Below are positions 1-7,829 of a stretch of DNA of 64,000 nt, piece by piece. The DNA lies in assembly GCF_003387475.1 (NCBI RefSeq), contig NZ_QUNO01000025.1, forward strand, positions 62,001-126,000. The letters are read 5' to 3'. Under the pieces are notes generated by a model. The model made no database searches, was not told where the DNA came from, and saw nothing but the letters and a program-made list of their open reading frames with translations. Made by a program: the position numbers and the translations under genes. Each line of letters starts with the position of its first letter. Position 1 is the first letter of the stretch. Source of the DNA: Kutzneria buriramensis. GTDB taxonomy: Bacteria; Actinomycetota; Actinomycetes; Mycobacteriales; Pseudonocardiaceae.

Positions 1-1
1 G

Positions 2-394
2 GTGCTCGGCCGTGTCGGCGAGCCGCCGGGAAGTCTGGACAGCACCGTCGAGGTCCTGCGGGGCGACGTCCCGCTGCTGCGGCAGCGCGTCGACATCGGC
101 GATCCGGCGCTGACCGCGAGCGCCGCCTACCTTGCCGGACACCGCGTGCTGGCCTCTGAGCTGCTGGTCTGGGGCACGGACCCGGCGGCGGCGCACAGTG
201 GCGACTGGTGGTCGCTCGCTCCGCTTGCGCGGGGCGGATCGTTGGCCACCGCGCTCGCCCGCGACGCCGTCGCCGCGCAGCGCCGGCTGGCCGAAGCGAT
301 AGCAGGTCACCCGGGGTTTTCCACAGTGGACGCGGCTTCTGAATTGATCACTGTTTCGATCCCGAACCGCAGCGTGGCCAATTCCCGTTCGTGA
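2..394 (+). CDS. Unrecognised protein, C-terminal part (5' end probably outside window)
   Basis: An open frame runs from the window edge to a TGA at 392-394 and encodes about 130 residues rich in Ala, Leu and Arg. The first in-frame GTG is at base 2, so the true start probably lies upstream. The sequence has a soluble helical look (segments such as LAGHRVLASELLVWG and LARDAVAAQRRLAEAI) and no signal peptide or membrane helix. I do not recognise the family. It precedes pdxH on the same strand by about 115 bp. Third-position GC is typical of a real gene here. It contains one copy of the TCCACAGTGGA palindrome at 320-330. Confidence 0.5.
   Translation: MLGRVGEPPGSLDSTVEVLRGDVPLLRQRVDIGDPALTASAAYLAGHRVLASELLVWGTDPAAAHSGDWWSLAPLARGGSLATALARDAVAAQRRLAEAIAGHPGFSTVDAASELITVSIPNRSVANSRS
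320..330. repeat. TCCACWGTGGA dispersed palindrome, copy 1
   Basis: TCCACAGTGGA, inside a coding region, read as Ser-Thr-Val-Asp. One of eight copies in the window. Confidence 0.5.
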
Positions 395-435
395 TCACTT
401 CGCCGGGTGTTCGCCGTCACCTCGCGAGCGGTTCC

Positions 436-451
436 GGTTTGCCGGCAAACC
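436..451. promoter_or_regulatory. Perfect 16-bp palindrome upstream of pdxH
   Basis: GGTTTGCCGGCAAACC is a perfect palindrome just upstream of a -10-like TACCTT (455-460), in the 115-bp gap before pdxH. Its position over the spacer/-35 area suits an operator; the cognate regulator is not identifiable. Confidence 0.3.
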
Positions 452-509
452 CCGTACCTTCCGACGAACACGGTTGGTACCACGAGTGCTCTTCCGCGCG
501 GAGGCCGCT

Positions 510-1175
510 ATGCCGGAAACCCAGTCCGAGACCAACATCGCGCTTCCCGCGATGCGCGTGTCCTACGAACAGGGCTCGCTCGCCGAGATCGACCTAGCCG
601 GGAGCTGGCACGAGCAGTTGGGCCTGTGGCTGGACGAGGCGACCCGCGCCGGCCTGGCCGAGCCCAACGCCATGGTGCTGGCCACCGCCGACCCACAGGG
701 CCGACCGTCCTCGCGGACGGTGCTGGCCAAGGGTCTGGACGCGCGCGGGCTGGTGTTCTTCACCAACTACACGTCCAACAAGAGCCACGACCTGAAGGCC
801 ACCCGGTACGCGTCGGCCACCTTCCCGTGGCTGGCGATGCAGCGGCAGGCGACGGTCCGCGGCACCGTGGAGAAGGTCGACGCCGCCGAGACCGCCGAGT
901 ACTGGCGCACCCGGCCGCGCGGCTCGCAGCTGGGGTCCTGGGCCTCGCCGCAGTCCCGCGTGGTGCGCGACCGGTCCGTGCTGGACAGTGCGCTGGCCAA
1001 CATCAACCGGCAGTTCGCCGACGCCGAGCGAGTACCGGTGCCGCCGCACTGGGGCGGCTGGCGGATCCGGCCGGAGATGGTCGAGTTCTGGCAGGGCCGG
1101 CAGGACCGCATGCACGACCGGCTGCGCTACCACCTGGTCGGCGACAACTGGCAGGTCGAGCGGCTGGCGCCGTAA
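510..1175 (+). CDS. pdxH: Pyridoxamine 5'-phosphate oxidase
   Basis: FMN-dependent oxidase that converts pyridoxine or pyridoxamine 5'-phosphate to pyridoxal 5'-phosphate, the last step of B6 salvage in the cytoplasm. At 221 residues it has the usual family length. Visible family features are the FMN-site stretch SSRTVLAKGLDARGLVFF, the NYTSNKSHDL loop, the SQLGSWASPQS segment and the C-terminal RPEMVEFWQG...RMHDRLRY signature. ATG 510 is chosen because a GGAGG lies just upstream and the protein then begins at the normal family N-terminus; an earlier in-frame start at 474 would add an unlikely extension. The gene appears monocistronic. Confidence 0.95.
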   Translation: MPETQSETNIALPAMRVSYEQGSLAEIDLAGSWHEQLGLWLDEATRAGLAEPNAMVLATADPQGRPSSRTVLAKGLDARGLVFFTNYTSNKSHDLKATRYASATFPWLAMQRQATVRGTVEKVDAAETAEYWRTRPRGSQLGSWASPQSRVVRDRSVLDSALANINRQFADAERVPVPPHWGGWRIRPEMVEFWQGRQDRMHDRLRYHLVGDNWQVERLAP

Positions 1176-1188
1176 CAGATCACACCCG

Positions 1189-1224
1189 CACGGGTCGTTA
1201 GTTATCCTAAACTAACGACCCGTG
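1189..1224. promoter_or_regulatory. 15-bp inverted repeat over the exporter start; iron-box-like
   Basis: Arms 1189-1203 and 1210-1224 are perfect reverse complements separated by six bases, and the right arm includes the GTG start of the exporter. The core read on the minus strand, TTAGTTTAGGATAACTAA, resembles the DtxR/IdeR/DmdR iron box TTAGGTTAGGCTAACCTAA with one base missing. A -10-like TAAACT (1208-1213) sits inside it, so a bound repressor would block a leaderless start at 1222. The assignment to an iron regulator is inference. Confidence 0.5.
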
Positions 1225-2505
1225 ACCGCTGCTGACACCGCTTCCGCGCGCCCGAAACGGGGGCTTCTCGCCAAGCTCGTGCTCGACACGAGGCCGTTGA
1301 AGGTGGTCGCGTACCGCCGGCTCTGGCTGTCCACTGTGATCACCGCCATCGGCAGTCAGCTGACCGCGGTCGCCGTGCCCAAGCAGGTCTACGACCTCAC
1401 CGGCTCGTCCGCGTACGTCGGCGTGGCCGGGGCCGTCGCGCTCGTGCCGCTGCTCGTGTTCGGGCTGTGGGGCGGTGCCGTCGCCGACGTGATGGACCGC
1501 CGCAAGCTGTTGCTGATCACCAACACCGGCATCGCCGTGGTGTCGGTGCTGCTGTGGCTGCAAGCGCTTTCCGGCATGGGATCGGTCACCGTCGTGCTGG
1601 TGCTGCTCGGCCTACAGCAGGCGTTCTTCGCCGTCAACATGCCCGCGCGCAGCGCGTCCATCGCCCGGCTGGTGCCCATCGAGCTGCTGCCGTCGGCCAA
1701 CGCCCTCGGCTCCACCGTGCAGTCCTTCGGCGCGGTGCTCGGGCCGATGCTGGCCGGCGCGCTGATTCCCGTGCTGGGCCTGCCGATGCTGTACCTGATC
1801 GACGCCATAGGCCTCACCGCCACGCTGTGGGCCGTGTGGCGGCTGCCCGCGTTGCCGCCGCTGGACGGCGTGCGGCGGACCGCCGGGCTCCGGTCGGTGA
1901 TCGACGGCTTCCGGTACATGTCGAGGCAGAGCGTGCTGCTGGCGTCGTTCGTCGCGGACATCATCGCCATGGTGTTCGGCATGCCGAGGGCGCTGTTCCC
2001 GGAGATGGCCGAGCGGACCTTCCACGACCCCGCCGGCGGCGGGCCCGCGCTCGGCTGGCTGTTCGCCGCCATTCCGTTGGGGGCGCTGCTGTTCGGGCTG
2101 ATGTCCGGCTGGCTGTCCCGGATCACCCGGCACGGCGTCGCCGTCTGGGCCGCCGTCGCGGCGTGGGGCGTGGCGATCGTCGGGTTAGGACTGTCGTCGA
2201 CGTTGTGGGAAGCCGTGGTGTTCCTGGCGCTGGCCGGCGCCGCCGACATGGTGAGCATGGTGTTCCGCGGGGCGATCCTCCAGTCCGCCGCCACGGATGA
2301 GATGCGGGGACGGATGCAGGGCGTCTTCACGGTCGTCGTCGCCGGCGGGCCTCGGCTGGCCGACGTGCTGCACGGCACCGTCGGCGCCGCCGTGGGGACG
2401 ACGGTGGCGGTGTCCGGCGGCGGGATGGCGGTGCTGGTGGCGATCGTCATCGCCGCGGTCGCGCTGCCCGCGATGTGGCGCTACCGCGCCCCCGTCGCCG
2501 CTTAA
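1222..2505 (+). CDS. MFS exporter, EntS-like (MFS_3 family)
   Basis: A 427-residue major facilitator with about twelve predicted membrane helices. The cytoplasmic N-terminus (LLAKLVLDTRPLKVVAYRRLW) and the conserved loop after helix 2 (GGAVADVMDRRKLLLITN) are typical of the MFS_3/EntS group, whose best-known member exports enterobactin. The GTG at 1222 lies inside a 15-bp inverted repeat resembling an iron box and 8 nt after a -10-like TAAACT, so a leaderless, repressible transcript is likely. No siderophore genes are in the window, so the substrate is unknown; other members of the group export drugs. The gene is single and converges with the arginase-family gene. Confidence 0.85.
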   Translation: MTAADTASARPKRGLLAKLVLDTRPLKVVAYRRLWLSTVITAIGSQLTAVAVPKQVYDLTGSSAYVGVAGAVALVPLLVFGLWGGAVADVMDRRKLLLITNTGIAVVSVLLWLQALSGMGSVTVVLVLLGLQQAFFAVNMPARSASIARLVPIELLPSANALGSTVQSFGAVLGPMLAGALIPVLGLPMLYLIDAIGLTATLWAVWRLPALPPLDGVRRTAGLRSVIDGFRYMSRQSVLLASFVADIIAMVFGMPRALFPEMAERTFHDPAGGGPALGWLFAAIPLGALLFGLMSGWLSRITRHGVAVWAAVAAWGVAIVGLGLSSTLWEAVVFLALAGAADMVSMVFRGAILQSAATDEMRGRMQGVFTVVVAGGPRLADVLHGTVGAAVGTTVAVSGGGMAVLVAIVIAAVALPAMWRYRAPVAA

Positions 2506-2508
2506 CGC

Positions 2509-2557
2509 CACATGCGCTTCCTACTTGTCACCTGAGCGCAAGTAGGAAGCGCATGTG
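2509..2557. repeat. Dispersed hairpin element H, copy 1 (also possible terminator)
   Basis: Perfect 19-bp arms (2509-2527 and 2539-2557) with an 11-base loop, between the stops of two convergent genes, where it could end both transcripts. The arm core CACATGCGCTTCC recurs in a second hairpin at 33069-33131. Confidence 0.6.
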
Positions 2558-2571
2558 ACAAAAAGTGAGGG

Positions 2572-3471
2572 TTAGGAGACGCGGGGGGCGAGGCCTCGCG
2601 CGAGGGTGTCGACGAGGGCCTTGGCGTAGGAGCCGTCCGGGTCGAGGTCCGGGTCGAAGACCGTCACCTCCACGCCGAGGCATCCCGGCGCGACCGTCAA
2701 GCCCGCCAACAACTCCGCCAGCTCGGCGTGTTCCAGGCCATCGGGATCCGGGGAGTCGACGCACGGCATCACCGCCGGGTCGAGCACGTCCACGTCGAGG
2801 TGCACCCAGAAGCCGTCCAGCTCGTCGAGCCGCCGCCGGGCCCACTCCGCCGACTCGGCCGCCCCGGCCTTGCGGATCTCCAGCGCGGTCCGGTGCCCGA
2901 TCCCGCACGAGGCCAGCTCCGCCCGGCCCTCGTCGTCCTCACGGATGCCGAGCACCACCACGTCGGCGTCCTCGAACAGCCGGGCGGCGACGCCGGCCTG
3001 GCCACGGCCGGTCGCCAGCGCCAGGTCCTCGCCGGCGGCGGCGCCGATGTCGGTGGAGTTGCCGGGGTGGCGGAAGTCGCTGTGGCCGTCGACGAAGGCG
3101 AGCCCGTACCGACGGCCCTCGGCCATGGCCCGCTCCCGCAGCGCGAGGCCGGTGCCGAGCAGCACGGAGCAGTCGCCGCCGAGAACCAGCGGAAACGTGT
3201 GGCCGCCGAGCATGCCGGCGACACGGTCGGCGATCCGGCGCGAGTAGGACGCGATCTGCGCGGCATGGAAGACGCCGTCGCCGGGCTGCCAGTCACCGAG
3301 GTCGTAGCGTGGCGCGACCAGCGCACCGGCGTCCGCGGCGGCCAGGCGGCCGAGCAGGCCGGCCTCGCGCAGCGCCGCGGGGGCCTTGGCGCAGCCGGGC
3401 ACCACCCCGGGCGCGGGCGGGCGCAGGCCCAGGTTGGTCGGTGCGTCCACGATGCTGATCGCCACACGCAC
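2572..3471 (-). CDS. Arginase/agmatinase-family hydrolase with Cys at a metal-ligand position
   Basis: Ureohydrolase fold protein of 299 residues, the family's usual length. Dimanganese-site motifs are GGDCS (98-102), DGHSD (128-132) and HLDVDVLDP (around 224-232). The family normally has His in GGDHS; here it is Cys101. From memory, the same His-to-Cys change occurs in DcsB, the N-hydroxyarginine hydrolase of D-cycloserine biosynthesis, so the substrate may not be arginine or agmatine. GTG 3471 (MRVAISIVDAP) is chosen because the family's first strand follows directly; GTG 3465 is also possible. No arginine catabolic genes flank it, and it is convergent with the exporter. Confidence 0.83.
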   Translation of the reverse strand: MRVAISIVDAPTNLGLRPPAPGVVPGCAKAPAALREAGLLGRLAAADAGALVAPRYDLGDWQPGDGVFHAAQIASYSRRIADRVAGMLGGHTFPLVLGGDCSVLLGTGLALRERAMAEGRRYGLAFVDGHSDFRHPGNSTDIGAAAGEDLALATGRGQAGVAARLFEDADVVVLGIREDDEGRAELASCGIGHRTALEIRKAGAAESAEWARRRLDELDGFWVHLDVDVLDPAVMPCVDSPDPDGLEHAELAELLAGLTVAPGCLGVEVTVFDPDLDPDGSYAKALVDTLARGLAPRVS

Positions 3472-3576
3472 AACCCTAGATACGCCGGTCGGGTGAAGCC
3501 GGGCCGTGTTGAACTCGGCCCCGAAGGGTGAGCCGATCGTTACGACTTCCCGCGTCGGACCTCTAAGCTCGCACGG

Positions 3577-4482
3577 GTGAGCGGTCCCACAGGCGCGCAG
3601 TTCGAGATCACCTACGGCCACGCCCGCGCGGTCATCACCGAGATCGGCGCGAGCCTGCGGGCTTACACCGTCGACGGTGTCGACTACGTCGAGAGCTACC
3701 CGGACGACACCCATCCGCCGATGGGCTCGGGCGCGGTCCTCGTGCCCTGGCCGAACCGGGTGCGCGGCGGCGCCTGGCCGTTCGAGGGCGGCACCCAGCA
3801 CCTGGAGCAGACGGAGCCGGAGCGCGGCAACGCCATCCACGGCCTCGTCCGCAAGCTGCCGTGGCAGGTGATCAACCACACCGGCTCGCTGATCTCGCTG
3901 GGCATCGACGTGCCGGCGCAGCAGGGCTGGCCGGTGCCGCTGCGGGTGACCATCAGCTACGCGCTGGACGCCGACGGCCTGACCGTCACCCACGGCGTGG
4001 CCAACGTCGGTGACCGCCCGGTGCCCTTCGGCGTCGGCATGCACCCGTACCCGCGGGCCGGCCTGTCCGCGACCGACGACTGCACCCTGCACCTGGCCGC
4101 GAGCACCCACCTGCCGCTGAGCCCGGTGACCATGACCCCGGACGGTCCGCCGGTCCCGATGGCCGGCGCCGACCTGGACTTCACCCGGCCCAAGGCGCTG
4201 CGCGGGGTCGAGCTGGACGACGCGTTCGGCGGCTGCGAGCCCGGCGCGGACGGCCTGGTCCGGCACCGGCTGACCGGCCCGGACGGCGGCGTCGAGCTGT
4301 GGGCGGACCCGGACTTCCGGTGGGTGCAGGTCTACACCCCGGGCGACTTCCTCGGCCGCGGCCGGGCGGTGGCGATCGAGCCGATGACCTGCCCGCCGGA
4401 CGCGCTGAACTCGGGCGTCGACCTGATCACGATCGCGCCCGGCGAGGCGTGGTCGGCCCGCTGGGGACTGCTGCCGCGATAA
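3577..4482 (+). CDS. Aldose 1-epimerase (galactose mutarotase) family protein
   Basis: Cytoplasmic mutarotase-like enzyme of 301 residues expected to interconvert alpha and beta anomers of an aldose. Family signatures are PWPNRVRGG (substrate-binding Asn-Arg), AIHGLV and GMHPYPRAG (the two His positions), and AIEPMTCPPDALNSG (the general-base Glu). GTG 3577 is the start, 7 nt after a -10-like TAAGCT (3564-3569), suggesting a leaderless message. An amidohydrolase gene follows 38 bp later on the same strand. Which sugar it acts on cannot be told from the context. Confidence 0.9.
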   Translation: MSGPTGAQFEITYGHARAVITEIGASLRAYTVDGVDYVESYPDDTHPPMGSGAVLVPWPNRVRGGAWPFEGGTQHLEQTEPERGNAIHGLVRKLPWQVINHTGSLISLGIDVPAQQGWPVPLRVTISYALDADGLTVTHGVANVGDRPVPFGVGMHPYPRAGLSATDDCTLHLAASTHLPLSPVTMTPDGPPVPMAGADLDFTRPKALRGVELDDAFGGCEPGADGLVRHRLTGPDGGVELWADPDFRWVQVYTPGDFLGRGRAVAIEPMTCPPDALNSGVDLITIAPGEAWSARWGLLPR

Positions 4483-4520
4483 CCCCCGCCCGCCGCCGCA
4501 GACCGTTAGCATTGCGAACC

Positions 4521-5735
4521 ATGAACGTGGCGATCACAGGCGGATACGTGGTGCCGGTCGACGGCGACCCCATCGACGGCGGGACAGTCCTGATCATCGA
4601 CGGGCGGATCGCCGCCGTCGGCACGGACGCCGAGGTGGACGTGCCCGACGACGTCGAGATCGTGGACGCGGCCGGCTCCTGGGTGCTGCCCGGCTTCGTC
4701 GAGGCCCACGGGCACCTCGGCGTGGCCGAGGAGTCCGAGGGCTGGGCCGGCGAGGACACCAACGAGATGACCGACCCGGTCGGCGCCCGGTTCCGGGCGC
4801 TGGACGGCATCAACCCGGCCGACCTGGCGTTCGCGGACGCCCTGTCCGGCGGCGTCACCACGGCGGTGATCAAGCCCGGCTCCGGCAACCCGATCGGGGG
4901 CCAGACCGTCGCGGTGAAGTGCTGGGGCCGCACCGTCGACGAGATGGTGCTGCGCGAGCCGGTCAGCGTGAAGAGCGCGCTGGGCGAGAACCCCAAGCGG
5001 GTCTACGGCGACAAGAAGGTCACCCCGAGCACCCGGCTCGGCGTGGCGGCGGTGATCCGCGAGGCGTTGACCAAGGCCCAGGACTACAAGGCCAAGCGGG
5101 ACGCGGCCGCGGCCGAGAACAAGCCGTTCGACCGGGACGCCAACAACGAGATCCTGGTGCGGGTGCTCGACCGCGAGCTGCCGTGGTGCCAGCACACGCA
5201 CCGCGCCGACGACGTCGCGACGGCCATCCGGCTGTCCGAGGAGTTCGGCTACCGGCTGGTGATCAACCACGGCACCGAGGCCCACCTGATCGCGGACCTG
5301 GTGGCGGAGAAGAACATCCCGGTGATCATCGGCCCGCTGTTCACCAGCCGGTCCAAGGTCGAGCTGCGCAACCGATCGCTGCGCAACCCGGGCATCCTGG
5401 CCAAGGCCGGCGTCGAGCTGGCGATCATGACCGACCACCCGGTGGTGCCCATCCACTTCCTGGTGCACCAGGCGACGCTGGCCGTCAAGGAGGGCCTGGA
5501 CAGCGACACCGCGCTGCGCGCGATCACCGCCAACCCGGCCCGCATCCTCGGCCTGGACGACCGCGTCGGGTCGCTCAAGCCCGGCCTGGACGGGGACGTG
5601 GTGATCTGGAGCGGCGACCCGCTGGACGTGATGAGCCGCGCGCTGCGGGTGTTCATCGACGGCCGCGAGGTCTACCACTTCGACGAGGAGCGCGGCGAGG
5701 GCGTCACCGAGAACCCGTACTACAGCGCTCGTTAG
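4521..5735 (+). CDS. Amidohydrolase, imidazolonepropionase-like
   Basis: A 404-residue metal-dependent hydrolase of the amidohydrolase superfamily. The N-terminal composite beta domain ends at VLPGFVEAHGHLGV, where the first metal-ligand pair is H-G-H rather than HxH with a larger residue. Later ligands fit QHTHRAD, INHGTEAH and IMTDHPV, and the C-terminal NPARILGLDDRVGSLKPGLDGDVVIW segment is the usual return to the beta domain. Bacterial relatives are annotated only as amidohydrolases, so the substrate is unknown. ATG 4521 lies 8 nt after a -10-like TAGCAT (4507-4512) and has no clear Shine-Dalgarno sequence, so it is probably leaderless. Confidence 0.88.
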   Translation: MNVAITGGYVVPVDGDPIDGGTVLIIDGRIAAVGTDAEVDVPDDVEIVDAAGSWVLPGFVEAHGHLGVAEESEGWAGEDTNEMTDPVGARFRALDGINPADLAFADALSGGVTTAVIKPGSGNPIGGQTVAVKCWGRTVDEMVLREPVSVKSALGENPKRVYGDKKVTPSTRLGVAAVIREALTKAQDYKAKRDAAAAENKPFDRDANNEILVRVLDRELPWCQHTHRADDVATAIRLSEEFGYRLVINHGTEAHLIADLVAEKNIPVIIGPLFTSRSKVELRNRSLRNPGILAKAGVELAIMTDHPVVPIHFLVHQATLAVKEGLDSDTALRAITANPARILGLDDRVGSLKPGLDGDVVIWSGDPLDVMSRALRVFIDGREVYHFDEERGEGVTENPYYSAR

Positions 5736-5785
5736 CCGCGCGTTCCGCGCGGGGCGGGTTCGCCTCCGAGCCGCCGCCTTCCGTT

Positions 5786-5826
5786 GGCTCAGCTCGATCG
5801 ATGAACAGACTCGATCGAGCTGAGCC
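5786..5826. terminator. Bidirectional hairpin terminator
   Basis: Perfect 16-bp arms (5786-5801, 5811-5826) around a 9-base loop, lying between the convergent amidohydrolase and acyl-CoA dehydrogenase genes. No T-run follows, which is normal for actinobacterial terminators. Confidence 0.7.
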
Positions 5827-5882
5827 CGCGGTCCAGGCGCCGGCGCGAACCCGCACTCGGCCGCGCGAGGACGGCTGCCTGT

Positions 5883-7013
5883 TCAGGACTTCGCCAGGTG
5901 CCGGCCGATCACCATGCGCTGGATCTGGTTGGTGCCTTCGAAGATCTGCAACACCTTCGCCTCACGCATGTAGCGCTCGGCGGGGAAGTCCCGGGTGTAC
6001 CCGGCCCCGCCGAGCACCTGCACGGCGTCGGTGGTCACCTTCATCGCGGCGTCGGTGGCGACCAGCTTGGCGATCGACGCCTGCCGGCTGAACGGCAGCT
6101 TGCGGTCCCGCCGCCGGGCGGCCTCCAGGTACGTGGCGCGGGCCGACTCCACGGCGGCGGCCATGTCCGCGAGCAGGAACTCCATGCCCTGGAACTCGAT
6201 GATCGGCTTGCCGAACTGCCGGCGCTCGCGGGCGTAGCGGACGGCCTCGTCCAGCGCGGCCTGGGCCAGACCCACCGCGCAGGCGGCGATCCCGAGCCGG
6301 CCGGAGTCCAAAGCGGACAGTGCGAACTTGAGGCCGCAGCCCTCGTCGCCGATCCGGCGCTCGGCCGGCACCCGCACGTCGTCGAAGCGCAGCTGGGCCA
6401 CCGGGGATCCGGTGAGCCCCATGGTCTTCTCGCGCTCGGCGGCGGACAGGCCCTCGCTGTGGCCGTCGACGAGGAAGCACGAGACATCGCCGGTGCGGGC
6501 CATCACCGTGTAGAAGTCGGCCACGCCGGCGTGGGTGATCCACGCCTTGGTGCCGTTGAGCACGTAGTCGTCGCCCTCCCGGACGGCGCGGGTGGTCATG
6601 CCGGCCGGGTCCGAGCCGGCCTGCGGCTCCGACAGCGCGTACGCGCCGAGCAACTCGCCGCTGATCATGTCCGGCAGCCAGCGCTCGCGCTGCTCGTCGG
6701 CGCCGAAGGTGGCCAGCGGGTAGCAGGACATCACGTGCACGGAGACCGCCTCGGCCACCGTCAGCCAGCTCGCCGCGATCTCCTCCAGCACCTGGAGGTA
6801 CACCTCGTACGGCTGGCCGCCGCCGCCCAGCTCCTCCGGGTACGGCAGCCCCAGCAGGCCGGTCTTGCCCAGCAGCCGCAGCTTCTCGCGCGGGAACCGG
6901 CCGGCCTCCTCCTCGGTGGCCGCGTGCGGCGCGAGTTCGTCCCGGCAGATCTCCCTGACCAGCGCGATCAGGTCCTCGGCCTCCGTGGTGGGCAGCAGGC
7001 GCTCGGCAGGCAT
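5883..7013 (-). CDS. Acyl-CoA dehydrogenase
   Basis: FAD enzyme of 376 residues that makes the alpha-beta double bond in an acyl-CoA, passing electrons to ETF. Order of features: helical N-domain; the first signature AYALSEPQAGSDP near residue 130; KAWITHAG; the RRQFGKPIIEFQ segment; and the C-terminal VLGGAGYTRDFPAERYMREA followed by QIFEGTNQIQR, whose Glu is the expected catalytic base. It is divergent from a TetR gene across a 90-bp gap with repeated AGTACT sites, so that TetR probably represses it. Chain length is not deducible. Confidence 0.93.
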   Translation of the reverse strand: MPAERLLPTTEAEDLIALVREICRDELAPHAATEEEAGRFPREKLRLLGKTGLLGLPYPEELGGGGQPYEVYLQVLEEIAASWLTVAEAVSVHVMSCYPLATFGADEQRERWLPDMISGELLGAYALSEPQAGSDPAGMTTRAVREGDDYVLNGTKAWITHAGVADFYTVMARTGDVSCFLVDGHSEGLSAAEREKTMGLTGSPVAQLRFDDVRVPAERRIGDEGCGLKFALSALDSGRLGIAACAVGLAQAALDEAVRYARERRQFGKPIIEFQGMEFLLADMAAAVESARATYLEAARRRDRKLPFSRQASIAKLVATDAAMKVTTDAVQVLGGAGYTRDFPAERYMREAKVLQIFEGTNQIQRMVIGRHLAKS

Positions 7014-7037
7014 GGCGGCACTCCCAGGTCGTGGGTG

Positions 7038-7075
7038 AGTACTGAGAACAGTACTCTGGGACGTACTGGAGTACT
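7038..7075. promoter_or_regulatory. Probable TetR operator cluster, AGTACT repeats
   Basis: AGTACT occurs at 7038-7043, 7050-7055 and 7070-7075, with a GTACT at 7063-7067, making overlapping inverted repeats in the 90 bp between the acyl-CoA dehydrogenase and TetR starts. The position suits dual repression by the adjacent TetR protein. Confidence 0.45.
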
Positions 7076-7103
7076 ACTCCGGCGATTGTGGCAGTCTCCA
7101 CAC

Positions 7104-7709
7104 ATGACCAGGGCCGAAGTCACCGCGCTGCCGCGCCGGCGTCAGCTCACCGCGCGCCAGTCCGATCTGCTCAACCGGTTGGAACAGCTGTTCCTCGCCG
7201 AGGGCTTCGCCGCGTTCACCCTGGACGACCTGGCCGCGCGGATGCGCTGCTCCAAGTCCACCCTGTACGCCCTGGCGCCGAGCAAGGAACAGCTGTCGGT
7301 GCTGGTGGTCAGCCACTTCTTCAAGAAGGCCACCACCCGCATCGAGGCCCGCATCGCCGAGGTGGTCGACGTGCGCGAGCGCATCGGCGACTACCTGTCC
7401 GCCGCGGCCGACGAGCTGCGCCCGGCCGGCCGGGAGTTCATCGCCGACATCGCCGCCTTCCCGCCGGCCCGCGCCGTCTACGAGCTCAACGCCCGCGCCG
7501 CCGCCGAGCGGATCCGCTCGCTCATCGCCGACGGCGTCAAGCTGGGCCAGTTCCGAGACGTGCACGCCGCCCTGGTGTCGGAGATGGTCGGCCTGACCAT
7601 CGAGCACATCCACCTCGGCGTCATCGCCAAGCGCACCGGGCTGTCCGACGCCGAGGCCTTCGAGGCGCTGGCGGAGTTCCTTCTCGGAGGTCTGGCTCCG
7701 ACCGAGTGA
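7104..7709 (+). CDS. TetR-family transcriptional regulator
   Basis: 201 residues with a TetR_N helix-turn-helix near residues 15-60 (FTLDDLAARMRCSKSTLYALAPSKEQL) and a helical ligand domain. The proteins I associate with this C-terminal type regulate fatty-acid or acyl-CoA genes, which fits the divergent acyl-CoA dehydrogenase; the ligand could be an acyl-CoA. ATG 7104 is used; the AGTACT operators lie 30-65 bp upstream. A hairpin of dispersed family R follows the stop. Confidence 0.88.
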   Translation: MTRAEVTALPRRRQLTARQSDLLNRLEQLFLAEGFAAFTLDDLAARMRCSKSTLYALAPSKEQLSVLVVSHFFKKATTRIEARIAEVVDVRERIGDYLSAAADELRPAGREFIADIAAFPPARAVYELNARAAAERIRSLIADGVKLGQFRDVHAALVSEMVGLTIEHIHLGVIAKRTGLSDAEAFEALAEFLLGGLAPTE

Positions 7710-7722
7710 CCCTTGATGCAGT

Positions 7723-7765
7723 GAAGGGGGCTTTCCCTGCGCTCGACGCGGGGAGAGCCCCCTTC
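7723..7765. repeat. Dispersed hairpin element R, copy 1 (terminator-like)
   Basis: GAAGGGGGCTTTCCCTGCG pairs with its partner arm over 19 positions with two G-T type wobbles and a 5-base loop, downstream of the TetR gene. Near-identical elements occur at 10650-10692 and 26579-26627. Confidence 0.6.
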
Positions 7766-7829
7766 CCTGCACCGGCTCGGTCGCCCTAGCATGAGCCGGC
7801 TTCTGACAACGTTGACAAAGGGGTGCCCC

